A stretch of 64,000 bases of DNA, taken from contig NZ_FQYN01000001.1 of NCBI RefSeq assembly GCF_900141805.1, forward strand, positions 248,001 through 312,000, read 5' to 3'. The notes below the pieces were generated by a model. That model was not told the origin of the DNA. It searched no databases and saw only the letters and a program-made list of their open reading frames with translations. Each line of letters starts with the position of its first letter. Position 1 is the stretch's first letter. Source of the stretch: Hymenobacter daecheongensis DSM 21074 (GTDB lineage Bacteria > Bacteroidota > Bacteroidia > Cytophagales > Hymenobacteraceae). Shown one piece after another: positions 31,859 through 41,558 of this stretch. The position numbers were made by a program, and so were the translations under genes.

Positions 31859-32673
31859 ACAACTCCCCCGCTTTGCCGCTCCGCGGTATCTGGCTTCGAC
31901 TCCTGCTGATTGTGCTGCTGGCCGCCGGCCCGTGGCGGCCCTTGTGGGCGCAGCAGCTGCCTCCACGCCACAATCCGCCGCGCCTCGTTAACGACCTGGC
32001 CGGCATGCTGCGCCCCGATGAGGAGCAGGCCCTGGAGCAGAAGCTGGTGGCCTACAACGACTCCACCACCTCGCAGATTTCCATCGTCACAATCCCCACC
32101 CTCGGCGATTATGAAATTGCCGACTACGCCCAGAAGCTCTACGAAAGCTGGGGCATCGGGCAGAAAGGCACCAACAACGGCGTGCTGCTGCTGATAGCCG
32201 AGCAGGAGCACCGCGCCCGGATCCAGACCGGCTACGGCCTGGAAGGGGCCATTCCAGACGCTTTGGCTAAGCGCATCATCTCCAATACCATTGTGCCCGC
32301 ATTTCGGGAGAAGCAGTATTACGAGGGCCTGAACCGGGCCACCGACCAGCTCATTGCCCTAGCCAAAGGCGAATACCAAGCCGACCAGACGCCCGCCGCC
32401 CGCCAGAATACCGACGACAGCGGCTCGGGCTGGAAGTTCTGGCTCATCATTGCGGCCATCGTGCTGTTCATCATCCTGCGCAGCCGCGGTGGCGGGGGCG
32501 GCGGGCGGCGCAGCGGCGGCTTCGGCGGCGGTATGATTCCGCCCATCATCTTCGGCGACTTTAGCGGCGGCCGCGGTGGCTTCGGTGGTTTTGGCGGCGG
32601 GGGCGGCGGTGGGGGCTTTGGCGGCTTCGGCGGCGGCAGCTCCGGCGGCGGCGGCGCCAGCGGCGAGTGGTAG
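31855..32673 (+). CDS. TPM-domain membrane protein with Gly-rich C terminus
   Basis: A 272-residue membrane-attached TPM protein. It has an N-terminal signal (LRLLLIVLLAAGPWRPLWAQ), the TPM domain near 30-175 (RLVNDLAGMLRPDEEQALEQ, QISIVTIPTLGDYEIADYAQ, NNGVLLLIAEQEHRARIQTG), a membrane helix near 193-208 (KFWLIIAAIVLFIILR), and a long Gly/Phe-rich tail. Such tails are typical of YgcG-like membrane TPM proteins. It is translationally coupled to the preceding gene and ends inside a 36-bp perfect hairpin that also holds the stop codon of the convergent gene. The exact function is unknown, but TPM-LemA proteins act together. Confidence 0.92.
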   Translation: MNNSPALPLRGIWLRLLLIVLLAAGPWRPLWAQQLPPRHNPPRLVNDLAGMLRPDEEQALEQKLVAYNDSTTSQISIVTIPTLGDYEIADYAQKLYESWGIGQKGTNNGVLLLIAEQEHRARIQTGYGLEGAIPDALAKRIISNTIVPAFREKQYYEGLNRATDQLIALAKGEYQADQTPAARQNTDDSGSGWKFWLIIAAIVLFIILRSRGGGGGGRRSGGFGGGMIPPIIFGDFSGGRGGFGGFGGGGGGGGFGGFGGGSSGGGGASGEW

Positions 32674-32748
32674 GCTCTCTAGTTATCAGCAACAAAAACG
32701 GCGGCCTATATGGGCCGCCGTTTTTGTTGCTGATAACTAGAGAGCCTA
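32671..32748. terminator. 36-bp perfect bidirectional terminator containing both stop codons
   Basis: The arms 32671-32706 and 32713-32748 are exact reverse complements with a 6-base loop TATATG. The outermost three bases on the left are the TAG of the TPM gene, and those on the right are the TAG (read on the minus strand) of the delta-60 gene. Inside the stem an A5/T5 tract gives terminator character in both directions. Such a long perfect stem is unusual. Confidence 0.95.
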
Positions 32749-35226
32749 GCGGACTACCACGCGGCGCACTACCGAACCACCGGCGTAGTTTACCCGAAGC
32801 AGATAAATGCCCGTGGGCAGAGCCCCCACCGACAGGCTTAATTGCGGTTGCGGAGTAGTCTGAGTATACACGAGTTGGCCTGTTGCGTTCAGCAACTCAA
32901 CGCTCAATGGGCGGGCCGTGGCATCTAGCTTTATCCGCAGTACCTCGTGAGCTGGATTCGGCCATGCCGCAGTGGGTGCATTGAACTGCGGGCTGACCGC
33001 ATTCAGCACATTGGGAGCCGTGAGGCCTGCCAGCCCCAAGGCCCGCTGCCCGCCGACGCTGGTGAAAAAGCCACCTACCACCAGCTTGCCATTGGCAAGC
33101 ACTGCCACATCTTCCACGTCGCTGCTGAAGCTAATGGGACCGAACGACGGATCCGACTGACCATTGGCCAGCTTGCGAACCACACCATTGGCGTACGCTG
33201 CTACCAGCAGGCGGCCGTTTGGCTGCAGCGTCAGGCCCCGCACAAAGCCAACCCCGCTGCCGTTGACGGGCAGGCTGCTGACGAAGCTATTATCAGTTGC
33301 TCCATCGGGCAGGGTTCGAAACAGGCCAAATGCCTGCTGGGCAGCCGTCATGCCGGCATATACGTAGCCGCCCGCTATTATCTTCCTGTCGGGCTGAAGT
33401 AGCAGCTCGTCCACCTCTACATCGGGAGTATTCTGGATGGGAGACGAAAAGGAAGCATCGACCGAGCCGTTGGCCAGCAGGCGTACCAAAGTCCGTCGGG
33501 GCTGGGAGTTGAACGCAGTCCAGTAACCCCCGACCAGAATTTTGCCGTCTGGCTGACTTAGCAGCGTGTATACGCTCCCATCGGTGGTAGCCTGCGCAAA
33601 CGTATTGTCCACCTGGCCGTTGGCCAGCAGGCGGGAGATATCAGCGCCGTCGGTAATGGCAATGCGGCCGTCTGGCTGCAGGGCAAAGCGGTAAACGAAG
33701 GTGCCCGCGGCCGGCTGAAACGAGTTGTCGGTCGCACCGGTAGGGAGCAGCCGCACCAGAGTCTGGGTTGGATTGGTGCCGGTAGTGGCCAGCGAACCAG
33801 CCAGCAGAATTTTGCCGTCCGGCTGCTGTACCATCTGCTCCACTCCGAAAAGAGTTGCGGCTTGGGCCGTAAAGGCTGCATCTACGCTACCATCCGCGTT
33901 GAAACGGGCTACATTGCTGGTCCGCACGCCCGCAACCTCATCGAACACGCCGCTGGCCAACACTTTGCCGTCGGGCTGTGGGATGACGCAATATACCTGC
34001 CCGCCGGCTAGCAGCACGGGGTTGAAGGAAGCATCAAGACTGCCATTGGCATTAAGCAGCGCTACATCACCGCGGTGCCCGTTCAAGCGGAAGTTCTGCC
34101 CGGCAATCAGCAGCTGACCGTTGGGCATTAGCCGCAGGGAGTTGATTTCCGTGGGCGTGCGGTTGCTGGGCAGCGGGGCCGAAAAAGAGGCATCGCGCGT
34201 GCCGTTGGCGTTCAGGCGAATAAGCCAGTTGGTAGACTGACCTCCATACACGCCCTGCACGGCAACCAGAATACGGCCGTCGGGCTGGACAATGAATTCG
34301 TTGGCATCGTAGCGGTTGTACACGGGAGGAGGGCCGGTCTGGGACTGCACGGCGAAGGAAGCATCCCGGCTGCCGTCGGCCAGCAGCCGGGCTACCAACG
34401 CCGTGGACCCATCGTTGAAGCGAAGACCATAATGGCCGGTACTGATCAGAATACGACCGTCGGGCTGCAGGCCAATCATGCTCACCCGGGAGTAGCCACT
34501 CGGTACGTTGCTCAGGGGTGAAGAAAAGGAGGCATCAAGACTCCCGTTGGGAAGTAGGCGAACAATACCGTTGGGGGCGGTAAACGAGCCACCCACCAAA
34601 ATTTTTCCATCGGGCTGCAGGGTAATTTCCTCCAGGCCACCAGCGAAACCTATGCTTACGCTGAAAGTGGCATCCACGGCTCCGGTGGGCAGCAGGCGCA
34701 CCAGGCGCTGGGCGCCGCTGCCGTTGTAGTTGGTAAATGAGCCGCCTACCAGGATTTTTCCGTCGGGCTGCACCGCCGATACCCGGCCTGCGCCGCCGCT
34801 ACTGCTGGCCAGGCCCGCATCAAAGCTGGCATCGGCGGTGCCGTCGGCGTTGAGTTGCAGCAAGTCTTGCCGAGTGAGGCTGCCGAGCGTCAGGGCTCCT
34901 TCACCTACGAGTAGCAGCTTGCCGGAGGGCAGCACCCGCACGTTGTTGATATCGCCGCGCAGGGTGGCCACATTGGTGCAGAAGGCCTGGTCCAGGGTGT
35001 GGTCGGCGTTGTAGCGCATCAGTACCCGGTCCGGGCCCACTTCTGTCTGGGCAAACGTGCCCAGGACAAGCTGCTTGCCATCGGGCTGACCCACGGCCGC
35101 CTTCACCGGAGCCGGACGATATAGCTCGGCCTGAACGAAGCTCGGGTCAAGGGTTTGGGCCAGGGCAGGAGACCCAGCCAGCAGAGCAAAACCGGCCACC
35201 AGGCCGCACAATAAGTGTATTTTCAT
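32746..35226 (-). CDS. Secreted delta-60-repeat protein with type IX sorting domain
   Basis: An 826-residue secreted protein. A signal peptide (MKIHLLCGLVAGFALLAGSPALA) is followed by roughly a dozen repeats of about 50-60 residues built on LQPDGKILVGG and LLANGSVDASF, the delta-60 pattern that forms beta-propeller-like blades. From about residue 745, AWPNPAHEVLRIKLDATARP and the GIYLLRVNYAGG ending mark a type IX secretion C-terminal sorting domain. The protein should be exported across the outer membrane and anchored or released at the cell surface. The repeats are highly similar at the DNA level, so recombination could alter their number. A TACCTTGC box on the minus strand at 35254-35261 may be its promoter. 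No ligand or enzyme function is known for the family. Confidence 0.92.
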   Translation of the reverse strand: MKIHLLCGLVAGFALLAGSPALAQTLDPSFVQAELYRPAPVKAAVGQPDGKQLVLGTFAQTEVGPDRVLMRYNADHTLDQAFCTNVATLRGDINNVRVLPSGKLLLVGEGALTLGSLTRQDLLQLNADGTADASFDAGLASSSGGAGRVSAVQPDGKILVGGSFTNYNGSGAQRLVRLLPTGAVDATFSVSIGFAGGLEEITLQPDGKILVGGSFTAPNGIVRLLPNGSLDASFSSPLSNVPSGYSRVSMIGLQPDGRILISTGHYGLRFNDGSTALVARLLADGSRDASFAVQSQTGPPPVYNRYDANEFIVQPDGRILVAVQGVYGGQSTNWLIRLNANGTRDASFSAPLPSNRTPTEINSLRLMPNGQLLIAGQNFRLNGHRGDVALLNANGSLDASFNPVLLAGGQVYCVIPQPDGKVLASGVFDEVAGVRTSNVARFNADGSVDAAFTAQAATLFGVEQMVQQPDGKILLAGSLATTGTNPTQTLVRLLPTGATDNSFQPAAGTFVYRFALQPDGRIAITDGADISRLLANGQVDNTFAQATTDGSVYTLLSQPDGKILVGGYWTAFNSQPRRTLVRLLANGSVDASFSSPIQNTPDVEVDELLLQPDRKIIAGGYVYAGMTAAQQAFGLFRTLPDGATDNSFVSSLPVNGSGVGFVRGLTLQPNGRLLVAAYANGVVRKLANGQSDPSFGPISFSSDVEDVAVLANGKLVVGGFFTSVGGQRALGLAGLTAPNVLNAVSPQFNAPTAAWPNPAHEVLRIKLDATARPLSVELLNATGQLVYTQTTPQPQLSLSVGALPTGIYLLRVNYAGGSVVRRVVVR

Positions 35227-35573
35227 AAAAAGCCGAAAAAAGACAATTCTCTGGCAAGGTAGTTACAACCAGCCTAAATCGAACTTGACGATGCCCGTTA
35301 CCTTATTACAGCCGCCGCTGGGCGCTTTGCGCCACTAACGCAGGCCACGTATACTAGGCGCACGCCGGAGCCTATAGTCAGCGCGGTAGAAGTAGGTAGG
35401 CGGATTTTTTGAGGGAGGTTTGGTAGCCAATTGCTGGCAAAGTATGTCAGTCGACGATTACTACAGGTGATAACTGGAATGGAGCGCCGGAGCAGCATTC
35501 TGAGGAAACTGCCTATATTGAGCGCTTAAGTAGCTAGCAGGATAGTATATCGGTTGTCTTTTTCACATTACTC
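35227..35573. other. 347-bp divergent intergenic region, no gene seen
   Basis: This gap separates the delta-60 gene (minus) and a low-GC orphan (plus). It must hold both promoters. A TACCTTGC box on the minus strand lies at 35254-35261. On the plus strand ATATCGGTTGTC near 35547-35558 is only a vague -7 candidate. GGCGCTTTGCGCC near 35321-35334 is a short palindrome. Small open frames here look like chance. Confidence 0.5.
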
Positions 35574-36320
35574 ATGAAAGCAAAACATTGGATTTGCTCT
35601 TTTCTACTCGTTTTATTCTGTCAGTCAGCCTTCAGTCAATCCGGATCAGAACTCCCAGACGCCGCTGCCACGTCTCTGGTGCTTAGTGCTCAATATAGCA
35701 CTGCCTTTGGCGCGCATCCCAGCTTATATAATGGCCCCGAATATGTTGATTATACCAAGCGCTATTACAAGAGCATCGGACACCAATTTTTCCTAACCAG
35801 CGAAAAATCCGAGGGCAGCATTTATTATAATAATCATTTATTTAACAATCTAAAGTTCACCTACGATATAGCTATGGATCAGGTGGTGCTCCAGCAGACC
35901 ACCAATCCGCTTACATTGCGGCTGGTGAACGAACATGTTCGTTCGTTCACGCTGGCCGGCCGCCCATTTATCCGAGTGGTAGCTGACAGCGCCTCTAGCC
36001 GGGCTCTGAACACTGGCTATTATGAAGTATTGTTGGATAGCACTGTGCAAGTGCTGGCAAAACGCTACAAGAGAATACAGGAGCAAACCAGTGACGGCCA
36101 ACTGGTTATTAACTTTCTGCAGAAGGATGCTTTTTTTGTTAAGAAAGGTGGTGTGTATTATCCAGCAAATTCTAGAAGCGCGATTATACACTTGTACAAT
36201 GACCATGGAAAGGAGATTCAAAAATACATTCGAGCCAATCATCTGAAATTCAAAACCGCCACATATGCTTCTGATATAATCGCTACCACACGCTATTATT
36301 TAAAATTGAAGCATAATTAA
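35574..36320 (+). CDS. Exported orphan protein of low GC content
   Basis: A 248-residue exported protein (signal peptide MKAKHWICSFLLVLFCQSAFSQ) with Tyr-rich, beta-strand-like segments: YVDYTKRYYKSIGHQFF, SEGSIYYNNHLFNNLKFTYD, and a C-terminal IATTRYYLKLKHN. It is clearly A/T richer than its neighbours, especially from 36040 on. That may reflect horizontal origin or relaxed selection. No family was recognised, though exported proteins with YYNN/LKF-type motifs occur next to surface-protein loci in Bacteroidota. It lies 42 bases upstream of a TonB receptor on the same strand, so it may share its transcript. A surface or binding role is possible but not supported directly. Confidence 0.7.
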   Translation: MKAKHWICSFLLVLFCQSAFSQSGSELPDAAATSLVLSAQYSTAFGAHPSLYNGPEYVDYTKRYYKSIGHQFFLTSEKSEGSIYYNNHLFNNLKFTYDIAMDQVVLQQTTNPLTLRLVNEHVRSFTLAGRPFIRVVADSASSRALNTGYYEVLLDSTVQVLAKRYKRIQEQTSDGQLVINFLQKDAFFVKKGGVYYPANSRSAIIHLYNDHGKEIQKYIRANHLKFKTATYASDIIATTRYYLKLKHN

Positions 36321-36362
36321 TTTCTTCAGCAATATTCATTTCTGTATTTTCAAACTTCTGAT

Positions 36363-39134
36363 ATGAGATTTTTATACCTCTTGCTATTCTTACTGTTGCT
36401 GGTGTTCAGCTTTGCAGCAAATGCGCAACAAAGTCAGCAAACAGTCAGCGGCAATTTCAACCAGACTCCTTTTGAGCAATTTGTCCGGCAGTTGGAGGCA
36501 CAGACGAAGCTGCGCTTCTATTTTGACCCCAAAGCCGTCGATAGTCTGATGATTACGCTTCAGGCGCAGAATCAGCCCGTAGAGGACGTGTTAGCACTAG
36601 CTCTGAAAAATAAGCCCTTCCGCTTCGTTTTCGACGAGGAAAACCGGGTTTTTATCACGGCCGGCCTCCTGCTGGAGCCCACGTTGCCCGACTACTTTTT
36701 TCAGCCCGAAACGCCCCAGTCGGCCGCCGCCAACACCCGCGCCGACGATGCCGAAACTGCCAGCAGCACCGGCCGCTCGCGCTACGTGAGTCCGGCCGAG
36801 TTTAAGGTGTATGAGCTGGGCGCAGCCGGAACAACGACCGGCAAAGCCACGCTGGCGGGCCATATCCGGGAGGCCAAATCGGGGGAGCCCGTCATTGGGG
36901 CCACCATCTACAGCGAAGCCCCGTCGGTGGGCACCAGCACCGACCAGTTCGGCTACTATTCGCTCACGCTGCCGGTGGGCCGCCACGATTTGAAGATACG
37001 CGGTATTGGCATTAAGAATACCAAGCGCCAAGTGGTGCTGCGCGGCGACGGCAAGCTGGAAATCGAGGTAGAGGAGGATATCACGCCTCTGAAGGAAGTG
37101 GTGATTGAGGGCGAGAAAGACAAGAACGTGTCGGGGATGCAGATGGGCCTGGAGAAGCTGGACATCAAAACGATGCGTCAGATTCCGACGGCCTTCGGCG
37201 AAACGGACCTGCTGCGCGTGGTGCTCACGCTGCCGGGCGTGAAGTCGGTGGGGGAAGGCAGCACGGGCCTGAATGTGCGCGGCGGGGCCACCGACCAGAA
37301 CCTGATTCTGTTCAATGGCACTACTATCTACAACCCCTCCCACCTGTTCGGCTTTTTCTCGGCTTTCAACCCCGATATTCTGCAGACGGTGGAGCTGTAC
37401 AAAAGTGCCATTCCGGCCAAATATGGCGGGCGGCTTTCTTCGGTGCTGGAAATTAAGACCCGGGAAGGCAATAAGAAGAAGTTCGCCGGCGCGGGTGGCA
37501 TTGGGCCGCTAACCAGCCGCCTAACCCTGGAAGGCCCCATCGTGAAAGACAAGGCCGCTTTCATCATCAGTGGGCGCACCAGCTACTCCGACTGGATTCT
37601 GAAGAAGCTCTCGAACAGCAGCTTCCGCCAAAGCTCGGCCTCTTTCTACGACCTGAGCGGCCACGTGAGCAGCGAAATCAACGAGAAAAACTCGCTCTAT
37701 GCCACGGGCTACCTCAGCACCGACCGGTTCCGACTGGCCAGCGACACCACGTATCAGTACCTGAACCAGAATGCCAGCCTGAAGTGGCAGTATAATTTCA
37801 CCAATCAGCTCTACGGCGTATTTACGGGCGCTTACAGCCACTATGCCTACGACATTGTGAGTGAGAAAAACCCGGTGAATTCTTCCCGCCTGCAGTATGG
37901 CATCAAACAATCCAATCTGCAGGCCGATTTCAGCTACTTTCCCAATTCCCGCCACACCATAGACTTTGGCTTTAGCTCGCTGCTCTACAACATCTCGCCG
38001 GGCAGCCTGACCCCAAACGGAGAAAAATCCCTGATTCGGCCCGACGTGCTGGGCCAGGAAAAAGCGCTGGAAAGTGCCGTGTATGCCTCCGACCGGATTG
38101 ACCTGACCCCGCGCCTGTCGGTTTCAGTAGGGCTGCGCTATTCTTTGTTCAACGCCTTGGGCCCGCGCGATGTGTATCGGTATGCGTCGGACGTGGCTAA
38201 AACCGAAAACTCGATTCTGGATACCGTGCGCTACGCCAGCGGCAAAGTACTGGCTACCTATCACGGCCCGGAATACCGGCTTTCGGCCCGCTATTCCCTC
38301 ACGGAAAACACTTCGGTGAAAGCCAGCTACAACCGCACCCGCCAGTATATTCATCAACTCACAAACACGGCTTCCGTGTCGCCGGCCGATACGTGGAAGC
38401 TCAGCGATGCCAACATCCGCCCCCAGGTGGGCGACCAGGTGTCGGTAGGCTACTACCGCAACTTCAAATCGAATACCGTTGAGGCTTCGGTGGAAACGTA
38501 CTACAAGTCGCTGCGCGATTTTGTGGACTACAAGAGCGGCGCTACACTGCTGCTGAACCACCACATTGAAACCGACATTGTGAATGCACTAGGCAAGGCT
38601 TATGGCGTGGAGCTGATGGTGAAAAAGCTGACCGGCAAAATAAATGGCTGGGTGAGCTACACGTATTCCCGCTCGCTGGTGCAGGTGAATGCTGGCACTA
38701 CCGCTGAGATGGTGAACGGTGGCCGCTTCTATCCTAGCAACTTCGACAAGCCGCACGATGTCACGCTGATTGGCAACTACCGTTTCAGCCGGCGCATCAG
38801 CACCTCCCTGAATTTCACGTACAGCACGGGGCGGCCCATTACGCTGCCGCTGGCCAAATACTACGTAGCCAACTCCCTGCGCGTGTACTACTCCGACCGC
38901 AACGCCTACCGCGTGCCAGACTACTACCGGGCCGATGTGGCCATCAACCTGGAGGGCAGCCACAAGATCAAGAAGCTGGCGCACAGCTCCTGGACGCTGG
39001 GCGTGTACAACCTGACAGGGCGCAGAAACCCGTACTCTATTTATTTCAAGTCGGAAAATGGGCTGATTAAAGGCTACAAGCTTTCTATTTTCGGGCAGCC
39101 GATTCCGACGATTACCTATAATTTCAAATTCTAG
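36363..39134 (+). CDS. TonB-dependent receptor with STN and carboxypeptidase-like domains
   Basis: A 923-residue outer-membrane receptor. The signal peptide (MRFLYLLLFLLLLVFSFAANAQ) is followed by an STN-like secretin/TonB short domain near 25-105 (NFNQTPFEQFVRQLEAQTKL), a Thr/Ala-rich spacer, a carboxypeptidase-regulatory-like domain near 162-245 (ATLAGHIREAKSGEPVIGAT), and a plug near 265-380 (TGLNVRGGATDQNLILFNGT). The barrel ends in F (ITYNFKF). The STN domain usually signals through FecR-type anti-sigma factors, but no such gene is adjacent. Two DUF4249 lipoproteins follow with no gap or 81 bases, the usual partner set of this receptor subgroup. The substrate is unknown; candidates include siderophores, glycans or peptides. 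Confidence 0.92.
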   Translation: MRFLYLLLFLLLLVFSFAANAQQSQQTVSGNFNQTPFEQFVRQLEAQTKLRFYFDPKAVDSLMITLQAQNQPVEDVLALALKNKPFRFVFDEENRVFITAGLLLEPTLPDYFFQPETPQSAAANTRADDAETASSTGRSRYVSPAEFKVYELGAAGTTTGKATLAGHIREAKSGEPVIGATIYSEAPSVGTSTDQFGYYSLTLPVGRHDLKIRGIGIKNTKRQVVLRGDGKLEIEVEEDITPLKEVVIEGEKDKNVSGMQMGLEKLDIKTMRQIPTAFGETDLLRVVLTLPGVKSVGEGSTGLNVRGGATDQNLILFNGTTIYNPSHLFGFFSAFNPDILQTVELYKSAIPAKYGGRLSSVLEIKTREGNKKKFAGAGGIGPLTSRLTLEGPIVKDKAAFIISGRTSYSDWILKKLSNSSFRQSSASFYDLSGHVSSEINEKNSLYATGYLSTDRFRLASDTTYQYLNQNASLKWQYNFTNQLYGVFTGAYSHYAYDIVSEKNPVNSSRLQYGIKQSNLQADFSYFPNSRHTIDFGFSSLLYNISPGSLTPNGEKSLIRPDVLGQEKALESAVYASDRIDLTPRLSVSVGLRYSLFNALGPRDVYRYASDVAKTENSILDTVRYASGKVLATYHGPEYRLSARYSLTENTSVKASYNRTRQYIHQLTNTASVSPADTWKLSDANIRPQVGDQVSVGYYRNFKSNTVEASVETYYKSLRDFVDYKSGATLLLNHHIETDIVNALGKAYGVELMVKKLTGKINGWVSYTYSRSLVQVNAGTTAEMVNGGRFYPSNFDKPHDVTLIGNYRFSRRISTSLNFTYSTGRPITLPLAKYYVANSLRVYYSDRNAYRVPDYYRADVAINLEGSHKIKKLAHSSWTLGVYNLTGRRNPYSIYFKSENGLIKGYKLSIFGQPIPTITYNFKF

Positions 39135-40277
39135 ATGCGTCGCTCCTTGGTTATTGCTCGCAGTATCTTCTGCTGGTGCATCGCCACGCTGCTGCTGCCC
39201 GGCTGCATCGATGCTTATATGCCCGATGTACTGAGCGACCCCAAAGGCCATCTGGTCGTCGACGGCTTCATCAACAGCCGCGGCGTGACTACCATCACCC
39301 TGACGCGTACCTACAACATCCAGGCTGCTGCGCCGCCGCCCGCTGAAACTCAGGCTACCGTCCGCATTATCGACGATACGGGCCGCTTGTATCCCTTGGT
39401 GGAAAGCTCTAAAGGTATCTACCGTTCGGGCTTGCTCACGCTAAATCTGGCCCGCTCCTATCGGTTGCGCATTACCACGGCCGCCGGTCAAGAATATGAG
39501 TCGGCTTCGGTGTTGGCCAAAACCACCCCGGTTATCGACAACGTGCGCGGGCACACCAACAGCGACGGACTCACCATTGTCGTCAATGCCCACGACGACA
39601 GCAATGGCACGCGCTACTACCGTTGGGACTATGAGGAAACCTGGGAGATTATCCCCGCTTTCCGCCCTCAAGTGGAATACGTCAAACAGGAGCGGCGCTT
39701 CCAGCCGATTGCAGTGCCTTACCCCATCATCTGCTGGGGCAATCAGAAAGCCCCGGACATTCACTTAAGTAAGACGACAACTCTGGCGCAGGATGTCGTG
39801 GCGGACTACGTGCTACGCTCCTACCCGACTACCTCCGACCGGCTGCGCTACAAGTATAGTATCTTGGTCAAGCAGTACGCCCTGACGAAGGAGGAATACG
39901 ACTATTGGACCGAACTAAGGAAGAATACCGAAGATATCGGGACGCTGTTTGACCCGCTGCCCTCCCAACTCACCGGCAACGTGCGCTGCCTCAGTGATGC
40001 ATCGGAGCTGGTTTTTGGCTACGTCGGGGCGCATACGGAGGAAGCGAAGCGCATCTTCATCAGTCGGGCCGACCTGCCCAATGAGTGGCGGACTGCCACC
40101 GGCTACGAGGCCTGCTTCCCGCCCGTGTTAATTGGACGCGACTACGCCTCCTTTTTCAGCGGCTTTCTGAGCTACGTGCCAATTTATGAAACACCCGAAG
40201 GCTATATCTCATCAAGCAAAGAATGCGTGGACTGCCGCCTGCGGGGCTCCGCGGTGAAGCCATCCTTCTGGCCCTGA
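39135..40277 (+). CDS. DUF4249 lipoprotein, copy 1
   Basis: A 380-residue lipoprotein of the DUF4249 family, an outer-membrane partner of TonB receptors in Bacteroidota. Signal peptide MRRSLVIARSIFCWCIATLL leads to the lipobox Cys near residue 24 (LLPGC). CIDAYMPDVLSDPKGHLVVD near 24-43 is the family start. The repeated blocks YRWDYEETWEIIPAFRP near 159-175 and IGTLFDPLPSQLTGNVRCLSD near 262-282 are shared with the next gene. The C terminus CVDCRLRGSAVKPSFW is mirrored there too, with two Cys two residues apart that could bind metal or pair. The start overlaps nothing: the receptor stop is adjacent to its ATG. The two genes arose by tandem duplication. Confidence 0.9.
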   Translation: MRRSLVIARSIFCWCIATLLLPGCIDAYMPDVLSDPKGHLVVDGFINSRGVTTITLTRTYNIQAAAPPPAETQATVRIIDDTGRLYPLVESSKGIYRSGLLTLNLARSYRLRITTAAGQEYESASVLAKTTPVIDNVRGHTNSDGLTIVVNAHDDSNGTRYYRWDYEETWEIIPAFRPQVEYVKQERRFQPIAVPYPIICWGNQKAPDIHLSKTTTLAQDVVADYVLRSYPTTSDRLRYKYSILVKQYALTKEEYDYWTELRKNTEDIGTLFDPLPSQLTGNVRCLSDASELVFGYVGAHTEEAKRIFISRADLPNEWRTATGYEACFPPVLIGRDYASFFSGFLSYVPIYETPEGYISSSKECVDCRLRGSAVKPSFWP

Positions 40278-40358
40278 AGTTTTTTCTAGTTCCGCCACTG
40301 CCCGGTGATTTCCTTTGCTTGGTCGGCTTGCTCAGCCATTTACCGCTTTTCTTCCCCA

Positions 40359-41522
40359 ATGAAATTTACACTATATGCTTCCGGCCGCCAAATGACGTTA
40401 TGGGGCCTGCTGCTGGTCATGCTTTCGGGCTGTATCGACGAATACATGCCGGATGCCATCAGCACAGCCAAAAGCCATTTGGTGGTAGATGGCTTCATTA
40501 ACCCTACCGGCATTACTACCATCACCTTGTCGCGCACTTATCCGGTGGGCCTCAATAGCCCGCCGCCGCCCGAAACCAAGGCCACCGTGTACATCGAGCA
40601 GGAAGGCGGCAACCGATACGCAATGCCGGAAACGGCTACCAAGGGCACGTACCAATCGGCCAGCCTGAAGCTGGATATGAGTAAGCCCTACCACTTACGC
40701 CTGACCACCGCGGCGGGCAAGCAGTATGCTTCCGAATACGTGGCGGCCAAACTCACGCCGCCCATCGACAATGTGCGCTGGCAGGCCGCGGCCGACGGCC
40801 TGAACATTTATGTGAACAGCCACGACGCGAAAAACACCACGCAGTACTACCGTTGGGAGTATGAGGAAACCTGGGAAATTATGCCGCCCTTCCGGCCGCT
40901 GTACGAATACAACCGCTTCACGCGGCAGATGGTCCCGAATACGGCCGGATACCCGAGTATCTGCTGGGGCACCGCTAAATCCAGCGCCGTTGCTCTGACC
41001 AAAACCACTTCCTTGAGCCAGGATATTGTAGCGGATTTTCCGCTGCGCTCCCTGGCCAGTACCGAAAGCCCATTGCGCTACAGATACAGCATTCTGGTGA
41101 AGCAGTACGCGCACACGCCGGAGGAATACGCCTACTGGAGCCAGTTGAAAAAAACCACTGAGGATATCGGGACGCTATTTGACCCGTTGCCTTCGCAGAT
41201 TACCGGCAATGTGCGCTGCCTGAACGATACCGAAGAGCTTGCCTTCGGCTACGTAGGGGCACACTCAGCCGCCGAGAAACGGATTTTCATTAGCCGAAGC
41301 CAGCTGCCCGGCACGTGGTTTATTAATACGGGCTACGAGAAATGCGTGCCGCCCGACACCATTGAGATGAAGTACGTCGATGCCACTTTCAAGAGCGGCC
41401 TCGTGGTGCCCATCGCGGATGTGTATTCCAAATCGGGGGGGCTGCGGGGCTACACGGCCGCGGGCCTAGACTGCATCGACTGCCGCAAGCGGGGCTCCGC
41501 CGTGCGGCCGGTTTTCTGGTAG
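40359..41522 (+). CDS. DUF4249 lipoprotein, copy 2
   Basis: A 387-residue DUF4249 lipoprotein, paralogous to the gene 81 bases upstream. The ATG at 40359 gives MKFTLYASGRQMTLWGLLLVM and a lipobox LSGC; an earlier non-ATG start is rejected. The family start CIDEYMPDAISTAKSHLVVD, the YYRWEYEETWEIMPPFRPLY block near 160-180, and the C-terminal CIDCRKRGSAVRPVFW all match copy 1. The middle sequence differs enough to suggest divergence in ligand or partner preference. It lies between the receptor unit and an MG2-like protein, all on the plus strand, so the four genes probably form one operon. Confidence 0.9.
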   Translation: MKFTLYASGRQMTLWGLLLVMLSGCIDEYMPDAISTAKSHLVVDGFINPTGITTITLSRTYPVGLNSPPPPETKATVYIEQEGGNRYAMPETATKGTYQSASLKLDMSKPYHLRLTTAAGKQYASEYVAAKLTPPIDNVRWQAAADGLNIYVNSHDAKNTTQYYRWEYEETWEIMPPFRPLYEYNRFTRQMVPNTAGYPSICWGTAKSSAVALTKTTSLSQDIVADFPLRSLASTESPLRYRYSILVKQYAHTPEEYAYWSQLKKTTEDIGTLFDPLPSQITGNVRCLNDTEELAFGYVGAHSAAEKRIFISRSQLPGTWFINTGYEKCVPPDTIEMKYVDATFKSGLVVPIADVYSKSGGLRGYTAAGLDCIDCRKRGSAVRPVFW

Positions 41523-41558
41523 TAGCTTTTTATTCGATCCTGGTCTTTGTTCTATACC

